64,000 nt of DNA, from the NCBI RefSeq assembly GCF_036311905.1, contig NZ_JAZDCH010000001.1:48724-112723 (forward strand), given 5' to 3'. Positions 18,187 to 26,865 of the stretch are shown in pieces. The translations under genes and the position numbers were made by a program. The stretch comes from Brachybacterium sp036311905 (lineage in GTDB: Bacteria; Actinomycetota; Actinomycetes; Actinomycetales; Dermabacteraceae). Position 1 is the first letter of the stretch. Every line of letters starts with the position of its first letter. Under the pieces are notes generated by a model, which was not told the origin of the DNA, did no database searches, and was given only the letters and a program-made list of their open reading frames with translations.

Positions 18187-18240
18187 GGGGCGGGGCGCAG
18201 CCACCTGGGGCGGGGCGCCGTCACCCCGAGGGGCGGGGCG
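18187..18240 (+). repeat. Three GGGGCGGGGCG repeats between convergent genes
   Basis: Exact copies of GGGGCGGGGCG lie at 18187-18197, 18207-18217 and 18230-18240, filling the 73-base gap between lpdA and the convergent biotin carboxylase gene. Six runs of four or more G on the plus strand, separated by loops of 1 to about 14 bases, could form a G-quadruplex in DNA or in the lpdA transcript. Confidence 0.7.
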
Positions 18241-18242
18241 GA

Positions 18243-20021
18243 TCAGTCCTCGATGGTGCAGAGCACGGCGCCGGCGGAGACGGTCGCCCCGATCTCCGCG
18301 GACAGCCCGGTCACGACGCCCGAGCGGTGCGCGGTCAGCGGCTGCTCCATCTTCATCGCCTCGAGCACGACGAGCAGGTCGCCGTCGGCGACGTGCTGAC
18401 CTTCCTCGGCGACGATCTTGACGATCGTGCCCTGCATCGGGGCGGCGACGCTGTTGCCGCTTGCGACCGCCTCCGTGCCGCCGCGGCGGGCGGGCTTGCG
18501 GCGCGAGCGGACCGCGGCCTGCGGGGCGCGGAGCGAGGCGGGCAGGGAGATCTCGACGCGTCGGCCGTCGACCTCGACCACCACGGACTCCCGGTCCTCG
18601 GCCTCTTCGGGCTGGGCCGGCAGCGGGGCGGCCGGCAGGTCGCCCGCGAACTCGGTCTCGATCCAGCGGGTGTGAACGGAGAAGGGCTCGGTCGGATCCT
18701 CCGGGGCGAAGGCGGGATCCTCGACCACCGCGCGGTGGAAGGGGAGCACCGTGGGGATGCCGTCGATGCGGAACTCGGCCAGCGCGCGCCGCGAGCGCTC
18801 GAGCGCCTCCTGGCGGGTCGCCCCCGTGATCACGAGCTTGGCGAGCATCGAGTCGAAGGCGCCGGAGACCTCGTCGCCCGCGCGCACGCCGGTCTCGACG
18901 CGGACGCCAGGGCCGGAGGGAGCGTCGAAGCGCTGGATGCGACCGGGCGCGGGCATGAAGCCGCGGCCCGGGTCCTCGCCGTTGATGCGGAACTCGAAGG
19001 AGTGGCCGCGCACCGCCGGGTCGGTGTCCGCGATGCGCTCGCCGGCGGCGATCCGCAGCTGCTCGCGCACCAGGTCGACTCCGGCGACCTCTTCGGTCAC
19101 GGGATGCTCGACCTGAAGGCGGGTGTTCACCTCGAGGAAGGAGATGGTGCCGTCGGCGCCGACGAGGAACTCGCAGGTGCCGGCGCCCACGTAGCCCGCC
19201 TCGCGCAGGATCGCCTTCGAGGAGGAGATCAGCTGGGCGTTCTGCTGCGGGGTGAGGAAGGGCGCGGGCGCCTCCTCGACCAGCTTCTGGTGACGGCGCT
19301 GGAGGGAGCAGTCACGGGTGGAGACCACCTGCACGTTGCCGTGCATGTCCGCGAGGCACTGGGTCTCGACGTGACGGGGGGAGTCGAGGTACCGCTCGAC
19401 GAAGCACTCGCCGCGGCCGAAGGCGGCGACGGCCTCGCGCACGGCCGAGTCGAACAGCTCGCGCACCTCGGATTCCTCGCGGGCGACCTTCAGACCGCGG
19501 CCGCCGCCGCCGAAGGCCGCCTTGATCGCGATGGGCAGCCCGTGCTCGCGGGCGAAGTCGACGACCTCGTCGGAGGACTGCACCGGATCCTTGGTGCCGG
19601 CGACGAGCGGGGCCCCCGCCTTCTGCGCGATGTGGCGGGCGGAGACCTTGTCCCCGAGCTTCTCGATCGCCTCCGGGCTGGGACCGATCCAGGTCAGTCC
19701 CGCGTCGATCACGGCCTGCGCGAAGTCGGCGCGCTCGGAGAGGAAGCCGTAGCCGGGGTGGATCGCATCGGCGCCCGAGCGGTGCGCGATGTCGAGGATC
19801 TTGTCGATCACCAGGTAGGAGCTCGCGGCGGTGGTGCCGCCGAGCGCATACGCCTCGTCGGCGATGACGGTGTGCAGCGCGTCACGGTCCGGCTCGGCGT
19901 AGACCGCCACGGAGCGGAGTCCGGCGTCTCGGCAGGCCCGCGCGACGCGCACCGCGATCTCCCCACGATTGGCGATGAGCACCGTGGACAGCGGGCGGGG
20001 CTTGGCGGAGCGTGGGGCCAT
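18243..20021 (-). CDS. accA3: Acyl-CoA carboxylase alpha subunit: biotin carboxylase + biotin carrier
   Basis: Fused BC-BCCP subunit (593 aa) of acetyl-/propionyl-CoA carboxylase. It carboxylates its own biotin with ATP and bicarbonate, supplying malonyl- or methylmalonyl-CoA synthesis. N-terminal BC domain: IANRGEIAVR, HPGYGFLSE, an ATP-grasp glycine loop (GGGGRGLK) and FLEVNTRLQVEHPVTE. C-terminal carrier domain: biotinylation motif EAMKM near residue 560. The ATG at 20021 is chosen because the upstream open frame (to 20141) has no similarity, and GGAAGGAT precedes this start. A TACACT element at 20058-20063 (minus) could give it its own promoter, although maf ends only 55 bases upstream. 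The beta and epsilon subunits lie 2.6 kb upstream on the same strand, and birA, which biotinylates this protein, lies beyond them. Confidence 0.95.
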   Translation of the reverse strand: MAPRSAKPRPLSTVLIANRGEIAVRVARACRDAGLRSVAVYAEPDRDALHTVIADEAYALGGTTAASSYLVIDKILDIAHRSGADAIHPGYGFLSERADFAQAVIDAGLTWIGPSPEAIEKLGDKVSARHIAQKAGAPLVAGTKDPVQSSDEVVDFAREHGLPIAIKAAFGGGGRGLKVAREESEVRELFDSAVREAVAAFGRGECFVERYLDSPRHVETQCLADMHGNVQVVSTRDCSLQRRHQKLVEEAPAPFLTPQQNAQLISSSKAILREAGYVGAGTCEFLVGADGTISFLEVNTRLQVEHPVTEEVAGVDLVREQLRIAAGERIADTDPAVRGHSFEFRINGEDPGRGFMPAPGRIQRFDAPSGPGVRVETGVRAGDEVSGAFDSMLAKLVITGATRQEALERSRRALAEFRIDGIPTVLPFHRAVVEDPAFAPEDPTEPFSVHTRWIETEFAGDLPAAPLPAQPEEAEDRESVVVEVDGRRVEISLPASLRAPQAAVRSRRKPARRGGTEAVASGNSVAAPMQGTIVKIVAEEGQHVADGDLLVVLEAMKMEQPLTAHRSGVVTGLSAEIGATVSAGAVLCTIED

Positions 20022-20076
20022 GGGGAGAGGGATCCTTCCGGGAGTCAGCAGTGATCGAGTGTAGTACCGAGGGTGC

Positions 20077-20841
20077 TCAGGGCGCGGACGGCTCCGCCGC
20101 CGGGTACTCCGGGGCCGCGGTGTCCTCGACGTCCACCGCACCCGCTCCGTCGGCCGTCAGCGCTCCGTCCTCCCACAGCTCGTGGACCCCCAGGCCGATC
20201 TCGGCGAGCAGCCGGCGCAGCAGCGGCAGGGACAGGCCCACGACAGCGTGCGGGTCCCCGTCGACGCGCTCGATGAACGGACCGGCCAGGCCATCGATCG
20301 TGAAACCGCCCGCGACGCCGAGCGGCTCCCCGGTCGCGACGTACGCGTCGATCTCCTCCTCGGTGAGCTGCGCGAAGGAGACCGAGCAGCTCGCGGTCGC
20401 GCCGAAGGTCGCACCGGTCCCGCCGTCCTCTTCGTCGCGGTCGTCCACGAGCCAGTGACCGGAGTGGAGCACGCCGGTGCGGCCTCGCATGGCCCGCCAG
20501 CGCTCGCGCGCCCGCTCGGCGGTGTGAGGCTTGCCGATCACCTCGCCGTCGAGCTCGAGCATCGAGTCGCAGCCGAGCACCACATAGCCGCCCTCGCTGC
20601 GACGGGTCGCCTCCTCGGCCTTCGCACGAGCGAGCAGCAGGACCTGCTCGGCGGGGCTCAGCGCGTCGCCGGTCAGCGCGGCCGCCGTCCGCGCGGAATC
20701 CAGCAGCGCGTCCTCAGCGAGATCGACCGGGAGGGTGCCGTGCTCGATACGGGCGGCGGCGAGGGTCGCCCGCCGTCCCGCCGAGGCGGAGGCGAGCAGC
20801 AGCAGCGGATCGTGGTCGAGCGGGGCTCCGACGTGGGTCAT
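20077..20841 (-). CDS. maf: Maf-family nucleotide pyrophosphatase
   Basis: Hydrolyses non-canonical or modified nucleoside triphosphates to monophosphates (house-cleaning; the family is also tied to septum formation). 254 aa, slightly long because of an acidic C-terminal tail of about 30 residues. Motifs: LLLASASAGRRATL (variant of SxSPRR), GCDSMLELDGEVIGKP, and TGVLHSGHWLV. The ATG at 20841 overlaps the stop of the DUF885 gene (ATGA), so a longer frame running back inside DUF885 is not real. The gene is embedded in the acyl-CoA carboxylase region, an arrangement common in actinobacteria. Confidence 0.92.
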   Translation of the reverse strand: MTHVGAPLDHDPLLLLASASAGRRATLAAARIEHGTLPVDLAEDALLDSARTAAALTGDALSPAEQVLLLARAKAEEATRRSEGGYVVLGCDSMLELDGEVIGKPHTAERARERWRAMRGRTGVLHSGHWLVDDRDEEDGGTGATFGATASCSVSFAQLTEEEIDAYVATGEPLGVAGGFTIDGLAGPFIERVDGDPHAVVGLSLPLLRRLLAEIGLGVHELWEDGALTADGAGAVDVEDTAAPEYPAAEPSAP

Positions 20842-22538
20842 CGCAGGGCCTCCTGGAGGACGGACAGGGGCAGGCTGCCGAGCTCGAGCGCCCGACGGTG
20901 GAAGTCGCGCAGCGTCTGCTCGGGATCCGCCGGCGACCCCGCGAGGGCGTGGTCCCGCAGCTCCTCCCAGACGCGCTGCCCGATCTTGTAGGACGGCGCC
21001 TGACCGGGCCAGCCGAGATAGCGGTGCAGCTCGAAGCGCTGCTCCGCCTCGCCGATGCCCCAGTGGGCGCTCATGAAGTCCCAGGCCTTCTCGTAGGTCC
21101 AGTCCCCGCCGGCGGATCCCTGCACGCCCTCGGGCATCGCCAGGCCGTTGTGCAGCCCGATGTCGAGGACCACACGGCCCGCGCGCAGACGCTGGGCGTC
21201 GAGCATGCCGAGGCGGTCGCCGTCGTCCTCGAGGTATCCGAGCTGCTCCATGAGGCGCTCGGAGTACAGGGCCCAGCCCTCTCCGTGCCCTGAGACCCAG
21301 CACATCAGCGCGCGCCAGCGGTTCAGCTGCTGCGCTTGGAGGGTCTGGACGCCGACCTGCAGGTGATGGCCGGGCACGCCCTCGTGGTAGACGGTGGTGG
21401 TCTCCTGCCAGGTGCGGAACTCGGTCGTGCCCGCGGGGACGTCCCACCACATCCGACCGGGCCGGGTGAGGTCCTCACTGGGGCCGGTGTAGTAGATGCC
21501 GCCCGATCCGGTGGTCGCGATGCGGCACTCGAGCCGGTGCAGCGGCTCGGGGATGTCGAAGCGGGTCCCGGCGAGGTCGGCGATCGCGCGATCCGAGAGC
21601 TCCTGCATCCACTGCTGCAGTGCCTCGGTGCCGTGCAGGATCCGCTCCGGATCGGCGTTCAGGGCCTCCTTCGCGGCCTCGACCGAGTCGCCGCCGCCGG
21701 TGCCGTAGCGCGCGTTCAGCCGCGCAGCGACCTCCTCCTGCTCGGCGACGATCGCGCGCAGCTGCTCGACGCCCCAGGCGTAGGTCTCCTCGAGATCGAT
21801 CTCGGTGCCGAGGAACACCCGGCTGCCGAGCTGGTAGGCCTCGCGGCCGACGGCGTCCGCCTCGGGGGCGCGCGGGGCGAGCTCCTCGAGGGCCGCGGCG
21901 AGCTCGCGGTAGCCGGCGCGCGCGGCGTCCGCCGCCTCGCGCACGCGGTCCCTCAGCGGCTGCTCGCCGACCGCCTGGTCGGCGAAGGAGTCGAAGAACC
22001 CGCCGTCGGCCGCGAAGCCGCGGGCCTGCTCGGCGCCGAGCAGCAGCTGCCGCCGCGCCGAGAGCACGCCGTGGTCCGCAGCCTCCCGCAGCGACTCGGC
22101 CCAGGAGGCCATCGAGCGGGGCATCCCGGCGAGGCGCTCGGCGAGCACCTCCCAATCCTCGGCGGTCTCGGTCGGCATCAGGTCCAGCACGTCCCGCGAC
22201 TGCAGCGGGGAAGCGAGGTTGTTGACGGTCGCGGCGTCGAGGCGGCGGGAGGACAGCTCGAGCTCGAGGCCGAGCCGCTCGGTGAGGGCCGCCCGGGTGA
22301 CCGCGTCGGTCGCATCCGCGTCGGGGACCTCGGCGATCGCGGCGAGCAGGGTGCGGGCGGCCTCGGATCGCTCGGCGAAGGCGGCGGGGGAGAAGTCGGT
22401 GACCTCGTGGTCGTGGCCGCTCACGCCGATCTGCGTGGCGAGGAAGGGATCGAGCCGGGCGCTGCGGTCGACGTACGCGTCGGCGAGGGCGTCCAGGGCG
22501 GTGGGCGTGCGGCCGGCGGCCGGCGTGAGGTGCGACAT
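20838..22538 (-). CDS. DUF885-family protein, putative metallo-hydrolase
   Basis: 566-residue cytosolic protein of the DUF885 family, mostly helical. It has the family's conserved histidine cluster TVYHEGVPGHHLQVG, which combines HE and GHH and looks like a variant zinc-peptidase site. No signal peptide is apparent (starts MSHLTPAAG). The ATG at 22538 is taken because similarity begins there. Upstream open frame sequence runs through the epsilon-subunit gene. Peptidase activity is inferred from the His-Glu motif and fold resemblance, and has not been established for the family as a whole. Its stop overlaps the maf start. Confidence 0.82.
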   Translation of the reverse strand: MSHLTPAAGRTPTALDALADAYVDRSARLDPFLATQIGVSGHDHEVTDFSPAAFAERSEAARTLLAAIAEVPDADATDAVTRAALTERLGLELELSSRRLDAATVNNLASPLQSRDVLDLMPTETAEDWEVLAERLAGMPRSMASWAESLREAADHGVLSARRQLLLGAEQARGFAADGGFFDSFADQAVGEQPLRDRVREAADAARAGYRELAAALEELAPRAPEADAVGREAYQLGSRVFLGTEIDLEETYAWGVEQLRAIVAEQEEVAARLNARYGTGGGDSVEAAKEALNADPERILHGTEALQQWMQELSDRAIADLAGTRFDIPEPLHRLECRIATTGSGGIYYTGPSEDLTRPGRMWWDVPAGTTEFRTWQETTTVYHEGVPGHHLQVGVQTLQAQQLNRWRALMCWVSGHGEGWALYSERLMEQLGYLEDDGDRLGMLDAQRLRAGRVVLDIGLHNGLAMPEGVQGSAGGDWTYEKAWDFMSAHWGIGEAEQRFELHRYLGWPGQAPSYKIGQRVWEELRDHALAGSPADPEQTLRDFHRRALELGSLPLSVLQEALR

Positions 22539-22591
22539 GGTGGCGAGTCTAGGGGCCGGACGCGCCGCGCACCGGTCGTCGCAGCGGCGGC

Positions 22592-22903
22592 TCAGCGGTC
22601 CGCGAGCATCCAGGCGGAGGCCGAGGGGTGCAGGCGCTCGCGATGGCCGCCGGCATGGGTGTGGACGGGGGCGGCCCAGCCGCTCTCGGCGCCGCCGCCG
22701 ACGGCGAGCGAGCGCTCCTCCGCCTCGAGGCGGCTGGTCACGCTCATCGCGGAGACCACCACGGCGATCGCCGCGAGCTCGGCCGGCTCGAGCCGCCCGG
22801 CGACGAGCCGCACGTCCGCGCGGGGCGCATCGACCGACGACGCCTCCGACGCCTCCGATGCCCCTGACGCCTCCAGTGCGATGGCTGGTCCCGCAGCGGT
22901 CAC
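22592..22903 (-). CDS. accE: Acyl-CoA carboxylase epsilon subunit
   Basis: Small (103 aa) non-catalytic subunit that stabilises the actinobacterial alpha-beta carboxylase complex. It starts at a GTG overlapping the beta-subunit stop (GTGA). An acidic Ala/Ser-rich stretch is followed by the family core VRLVAGRLEPAELAAIAVVV and a C-terminal tail with a conserved Trp (SAWMLADR). In a naive reading it is hidden inside a very long antisense-like open frame, so it is easily missed. It follows accD directly, as in Streptomyces and Mycobacterium. Confidence 0.88.
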   Translation of the reverse strand: MTAAGPAIALEASGASEASEASSVDAPRADVRLVAGRLEPAELAAIAVVVSAMSVTSRLEAEERSLAVGGGAESGWAAPVHTHAGGHRERLHPSASAWMLADR

Positions 22904-24489
22904 AGCGGGATGTTCCCGTGCTTCTTGGTGGGCAGCGCATCGCGCTTGGTGCGCAGGGCGCGCAGGGCGCGCGCGACCTCGAGGCGGGTCTGCGAGGGCT
23001 CGATGACCCCGTCGATCCAACCGCGCTCGGCGGCGGTGTACGGCGTCGCGAACTGCTCCTCGTACTCGGCCTCGAGGCGGGCGCGCTCGGCGGCGACGTC
23101 CCCGCCCTCCTCGCCGGTGCGCTTGAGCGACTGGCGGTGGAGGATGTTCACGGCGCCCTGAGAGCCCATCACCGCGATCTGCGCGGTGGGCCAGGCGAGG
23201 TTGACGTCCGCGCCGAGCTCCTTGGAGCCCATCACGATGTACGCGCCGCCGTAGGCCTTCCGGGTGATCACCGTGATCAGCGGGACGGTGGCCTCGGCGT
23301 ACGCGTAGAGCAGCTTGGCACCGCGGCGGATGATGCCGCCGTACTCCTGGTCCGTGCCGGGCAGGAATCCCGGGACGTCCACGAAGGTGAGCACGGGGAT
23401 GTTGTTGGCGTCGCAGAGCCGCACGAAGCGGGCCGCCTTCTCGGAGGCGTCGATGTCGAGGGTGCCCGCGAGGTGGTTCGGCTGGTTGGCGATGATGCCG
23501 ACGCTGTGCCCCTCGACGCGGCCGAAACCCACCAGCAGGTTCCGCGCGAACAGGGGCTGGACCTCGAGGAACTCCTCGTCGTCGAGCACCGCGCGGAGCA
23601 CGGTCAGCATGTCGTAGGGCTGGTTCGGGGAGTCCGGGACGAGGGTGTTCAGCGCGGTGTCCGCCGCGGTGGGGGCCTCGTCGAAGCGCACCGGGAAGGA
23701 CGGCGCGGGGCTCAGCGTGTTCGCCGGCAGGTAGCTCAGCAGGTCCTTGACGTACTCGATCGCCTCCGCCTCGTCGGGCGCCATGTAGTGGGCGACGCCG
23801 GAGCGGGTCGAGTGGGTGCACGCCCCACCGAGCTCCTCGAAGCCGACGTCCTCGCCGGTCACGGTACGGATCACGTCCGGGCCGGTGATGAACATGTGCG
23901 AGGTCTTCTCGACCATCACGATGATGTCGGTCAGCGCGGGGGAGTAGACGGCGCCGCCCGCGGCCGGACCCATGATCAGCGAGATCTGGGGGATGACGCC
24001 CGAGGCGCGGGTGTTGCGCTTGAAGATCCCGGCGAACATCGCGAGCGAGGCGACGCCCTCCTGGATGCGGGCGCCGCCGCCGTCGAGGATCCCGATGATC
24101 GGCACGCCCGTGCGCAGCGCGAGGTCCTGGATCTTCTGGATCTTGCGGCCGTGGGCCTCGCCGAGCGAGCCGCCGAAGACGGTGAAGTCCTGCGAGTAGA
24201 CGCACACCTGGCGGCCGTCGATGGTGCCGTAGCCGGTGACGATGCCGTCGCCGTCGGGCCGCTTGGCGTCGATGCCGAACGCATGGGCCTGGTGGCGGAC
24301 GAATCGATCGGTCTCCACGAACGAGCCGTCGTCCAGCAGATCGGCGATCCGCTCGCGCGCCGTCTTCTTGCCGCGCGCGTGCTGCTTCTGGATCGCCAGC
24401 TCGTCGGCCGCGGCGACGGCCGCGGCATCCCGGTCGCGGAGATCCGCGAGTCGCTGAGCGGTGGTGAGCGGCCGCGGGGCGTCGGTCAC
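22900..24489 (-). CDS. accD: Acyl-CoA carboxylase beta subunit (carboxyltransferase)
   Basis: Carboxyltransferase that moves CO2 from carboxybiotin to acetyl- or propionyl-CoA, 529 aa, PccB/AccD5-like, forming a hexamer core. It shows the family N-terminus HARGKKTARERI, two crotonase-like domains with oxyanion-hole glycines (SGGACTHS-like segment near residue 165 and YGGAYIVMGS near residue 420), and a typical C-terminus. The start is a GTG at 24489, 4 bases after AGGAGG. A GTG five codons further up lacks a ribosome site. A TAGTAT element at 24544-24549 (minus strand) is the likely -10 box. Acyl-chain preference cannot be read reliably. Confidence 0.94.
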   Translation of the reverse strand: MTDAPRPLTTAQRLADLRDRDAAAVAAADELAIQKQHARGKKTARERIADLLDDGSFVETDRFVRHQAHAFGIDAKRPDGDGIVTGYGTIDGRQVCVYSQDFTVFGGSLGEAHGRKIQKIQDLALRTGVPIIGILDGGGARIQEGVASLAMFAGIFKRNTRASGVIPQISLIMGPAAGGAVYSPALTDIIVMVEKTSHMFITGPDVIRTVTGEDVGFEELGGACTHSTRSGVAHYMAPDEAEAIEYVKDLLSYLPANTLSPAPSFPVRFDEAPTAADTALNTLVPDSPNQPYDMLTVLRAVLDDEEFLEVQPLFARNLLVGFGRVEGHSVGIIANQPNHLAGTLDIDASEKAARFVRLCDANNIPVLTFVDVPGFLPGTDQEYGGIIRRGAKLLYAYAEATVPLITVITRKAYGGAYIVMGSKELGADVNLAWPTAQIAVMGSQGAVNILHRQSLKRTGEEGGDVAAERARLEAEYEEQFATPYTAAERGWIDGVIEPSQTRLEVARALRALRTKRDALPTKKHGNIPL

Positions 24490-24543
24490 GGGGCCTCCTG
24501 CCACGGCCGCAGGGGCCGCGAGATCGGGGTGAAGAACACGGGG

Positions 24544-24549
24544 ATACTA
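24544..24549 (-). promoter_or_regulatory. -10 element (TAGTAT) for the accD-accE operon
   Basis: TAGTAT on the minus strand lies 54 bases before the accD start in the divergent birA-accD gap, the most AT-rich spot in that gap. No clear -35 box is seen. Confidence 0.45.
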
Positions 24550-24637
24550 CGCTACCCCTCGCCGCCGACGGCCCCCGCGCCGCTGGCGGCGAGCCGCGTC
24601 GACCGTCCTGCCGCACCAGACCCGGAGGTCCGCCCCG

Positions 24638-25654
24638 TTGTCCCGATCCGCCGTTCCCGTCCCGCTGCGCCTGGGCGAGGTCTCCTCCACGCAGGACGAG
24701 GCCCTGCGCCGGTTGCGCGCGGGGGAGCGGGCGCCCTTCGCGCTGACGGCCACGGCGCAGACGGCGGGGAGGGGCCGGCTCGGTCGCCGCTTCGTGAGCC
24801 CCGCGGCGGGGCTCTATCTCACATACGCCCATCGCACCGCCCTGCCGTTCGCGCGACGCAGCTGGATCCCGCACCTGGCGGGGCTCGCCGCGCTGACCGC
24901 CGTGGAGCGCGTCGGCGGCGCGGGGGCCGGGTCCGGAGGCGGAGCGGGGGCCGACGACGGGGCGGCGGCGCCCGCGGCGCTGGGCCTCAAGTGGCCCAAC
25001 GACCTGCACACGGCCGACGGGCGCAAGCTCGGCGGGATCCTCGTCGAGGGGCACGGCACCGACCATGTGCTGATCGGCATCGGGATCAACGTGCGGGGTC
25101 CGGTGCGGGACGCCGACGGCGCCGAAGTGCCCGGCACCGCTTGGCTGCGCGGCCCCGGCGGCCTGCACCGCGCGGCGCCCGACGGCGCAGGAGGCGGATC
25201 CGCCGCGGACCCGGAGGCGGATCCGATCGCGACGGAGGCCCTGGTCGACGAGCTGGGGCGAGCCCTCGCCGCCGCCCTGCACGACGAGCTCTGCGCCCTC
25301 GAGTCCGCCCAGGGGGACGCGGACGCGTGCGGCCTCGCGGACCGCTACAGTATGACGTGCCTCACACTGGGGCGCGCAGTGAGGGTCGACCCCCTGGGGG
25401 CCGACCGGTCGTCGGGGGAGACCTCGGTGACGTTGCACGGCACGGCCCGAGCGATCGACGCTCACGGCGGGCTGCTCGTCGACCTCGCGGGAGGCGGGAT
25501 GACCGTCGTGGGCGTCGGCGATGTGCGGCACCTGCGGGCCGACGAGCGCGTCGGCCCGGGACCGCGGACGGCGCTCGCCGCCGCGCAGGTATTGCAGGAC
25601 CCGCAGGACCAGAGTGGCCCGGAGGACGAGCACGAGGAGGACCGGACGCGGTGA
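24638..25654 (+). CDS. birA: Biotin-[acetyl-CoA carboxylase] ligase, no DNA-binding domain
   Basis: Attaches biotin to the EAMKM lysine of the carboxylase alpha subunit through biotinyl-AMP. 338 aa, class I: starts directly with the catalytic domain and lacks an N-terminal repressor domain. Motifs: STQDEAL, the biotinyl-AMP loop GRGRLGR, KWPNDL, KLGGILVE, and a C-terminal SH3-like domain. Two inserts rich in Ala/Gly (about residues 90-108 and 170-205) make it longer than usual. The start is TTG at 24638, 8 bases after GGAGGT. The stop overlaps the cyclase start (GTGA), and the gene is divergent from accD. Confidence 0.93.
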   Translation: MSRSAVPVPLRLGEVSSTQDEALRRLRAGERAPFALTATAQTAGRGRLGRRFVSPAAGLYLTYAHRTALPFARRSWIPHLAGLAALTAVERVGGAGAGSGGGAGADDGAAAPAALGLKWPNDLHTADGRKLGGILVEGHGTDHVLIGIGINVRGPVRDADGAEVPGTAWLRGPGGLHRAAPDGAGGGSAADPEADPIATEALVDELGRALAAALHDELCALESAQGDADACGLADRYSMTCLTLGRAVRVDPLGADRSSGETSVTLHGTARAIDAHGGLLVDLAGGGMTVVGVGDVRHLRADERVGPGPRTALAAAQVLQDPQDQSGPEDEHEEDRTR

Positions 25655-26817
25655 CCGGTGGCATGGACGACAGGGAGCGCGGCGACGCACTCGGCGGGAG
25701 GCTCCCGACGGGTGAGCTGCCGCTGCCGGTGGGGGCGTCCCCCGACCTCGACCAGACGCCGCTCGAGACCCAGGAGATCCTGGACCTGAACCGGCGCTTC
25801 GCGGCCGTGCGCCGCAGCGTCGGCACGCTCGAGAAGGTGCTCCTGCAGGGCCCGCGCGAATACTCCCGGCGGGACCTCGCCGAGCAGCAGGACATCCCGG
25901 AGCGGCTCACGGCGGTCTACTGGCGCTCCCTCGGCTTCACCCCCGTGGACGAGGACACCGTCGTGTTCACGGAGGAGGATGCTTACTCGATCGGCGACCT
26001 CGCCGCGATCGTCGAGGACGGCGCCCTGTCCGAGCGTGCCTTCGCCTCCATCACCCGCGGGCTCGGCTTCCACATGGGCCGCCTGGCCATGTGGATCACC
26101 GAGGCGCTCGTGGACGAGGGCAAGAACGAGGACGGCCTGGACGACGCCGAGGCCCGCCAGCGGATGCTCGAGGTGCTCCCCGAGCTCCTGGAGACTTTCG
26201 AGTCGCAGGTGGTCTTCGCCTTCCGCCGGCAGCTCGCGGCCTTCGCGGCCCGTGCCGGCTCCGAGGTCCTCCACCGCGACACCGACGAGCTCTTCCCTCT
26301 CCAGCGCGCCGTCGGCTTCGCGGACCTGGTCCAGTTCACCCGGCTCGCCCAGGACCTCTCGGGTGCGGAGCTGGCCGACGTGGTGGGCCGCTTCGAGGCA
26401 CTGGGACGGGACATCATCTCCGTCGGCGGCGGCCGGGTGGTCAAGACCGTCGGCGACGAGATCATGTTCCTCGCCGACACGCCCGAGGACGGCGCCCAGA
26501 TCGCCATGAGCCTCGCCGAGGTGCTCTCCGCGGAGGTGGGCCTGCCGCCCGTGCGGGTGGGCATGGCCTGGGGCTCGATGTTCTCCCGCTACGGGGACGT
26601 CTTCGGCCCGAAGGTGAACCTCGCCGCCCGGCTCGAGGCCGTCGCCCGGCCCGGCGGGGTGATGGTCGACGCGGAGACCGCCGCCGCGATCGAGCGGGCC
26701 CTGCCCGGCGGCTTCGCGGTCGACGAGGGGCAGGAGGTCGAGCTGCACGGCATCGGCACCGTGCGGGTGATGGAGATGCGCCGGGACCGCTCTGAGCCGC
26801 TCGATCTGGGCCTGTGA
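25651..26817 (+). CDS. Class III adenylate cyclase with N-terminal regulatory domain
   Basis: Makes cAMP from ATP. 388 aa, soluble, with no membrane helix. The N-terminal about 200 residues look like the adenylate cyclase regulatory domain of mycobacterial Rv1264, which inhibits the enzyme at neutral pH. The catalytic domain (about 215-388) has the full residue set: metal Asp D225 and D269, purine-selecting K265 and D316, and transition-state N323 and R327. That pattern fits ATP, not GTP, and homodimer activity. The GTG at 25651 overlaps the birA stop and follows GAGGAGG by 10 bases. Whether pH controls this protein is inference from the domain type. Confidence 0.9.
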   Translation: MTGGMDDRERGDALGGRLPTGELPLPVGASPDLDQTPLETQEILDLNRRFAAVRRSVGTLEKVLLQGPREYSRRDLAEQQDIPERLTAVYWRSLGFTPVDEDTVVFTEEDAYSIGDLAAIVEDGALSERAFASITRGLGFHMGRLAMWITEALVDEGKNEDGLDDAEARQRMLEVLPELLETFESQVVFAFRRQLAAFAARAGSEVLHRDTDELFPLQRAVGFADLVQFTRLAQDLSGAELADVVGRFEALGRDIISVGGGRVVKTVGDEIMFLADTPEDGAQIAMSLAEVLSAEVGLPPVRVGMAWGSMFSRYGDVFGPKVNLAARLEAVARPGGVMVDAETAAAIERALPGGFAVDEGQEVELHGIGTVRVMEMRRDRSEPLDLGL

Positions 26818-26852
26818 GACCCTGGCGGCCCGCCCCGCCGACGGCACGGACT

Positions 26853-26858
26853 TAGGAT
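26853..26858 (+). promoter_or_regulatory. -10 element (TAGGAT) for the two-component operon
   Basis: TAGGAT ends 7 bases before the GTG at 26866. This is leaderless spacing. The same bases also offer AGGA as a weak ribosome site. Confidence 0.5.
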
Positions 26859-26865
26859 GGAACGC

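Noticed and set aside
24558..24593. 9-bp inverted repeat (24558-24566 with 24585-24593) in the birA-accD gap as an operator
   Set aside because: Simple GCC/GGC repeats with an 18-base loop, expected by chance at this GC content; birA here has no DNA-binding domain.
22904..25690. Upstream part of the 1032-residue minus-strand frame that contains accE
   Set aside because: Only the last 103 codons (the epsilon subunit) look real; the rest is out-of-frame sequence over accD and birA.
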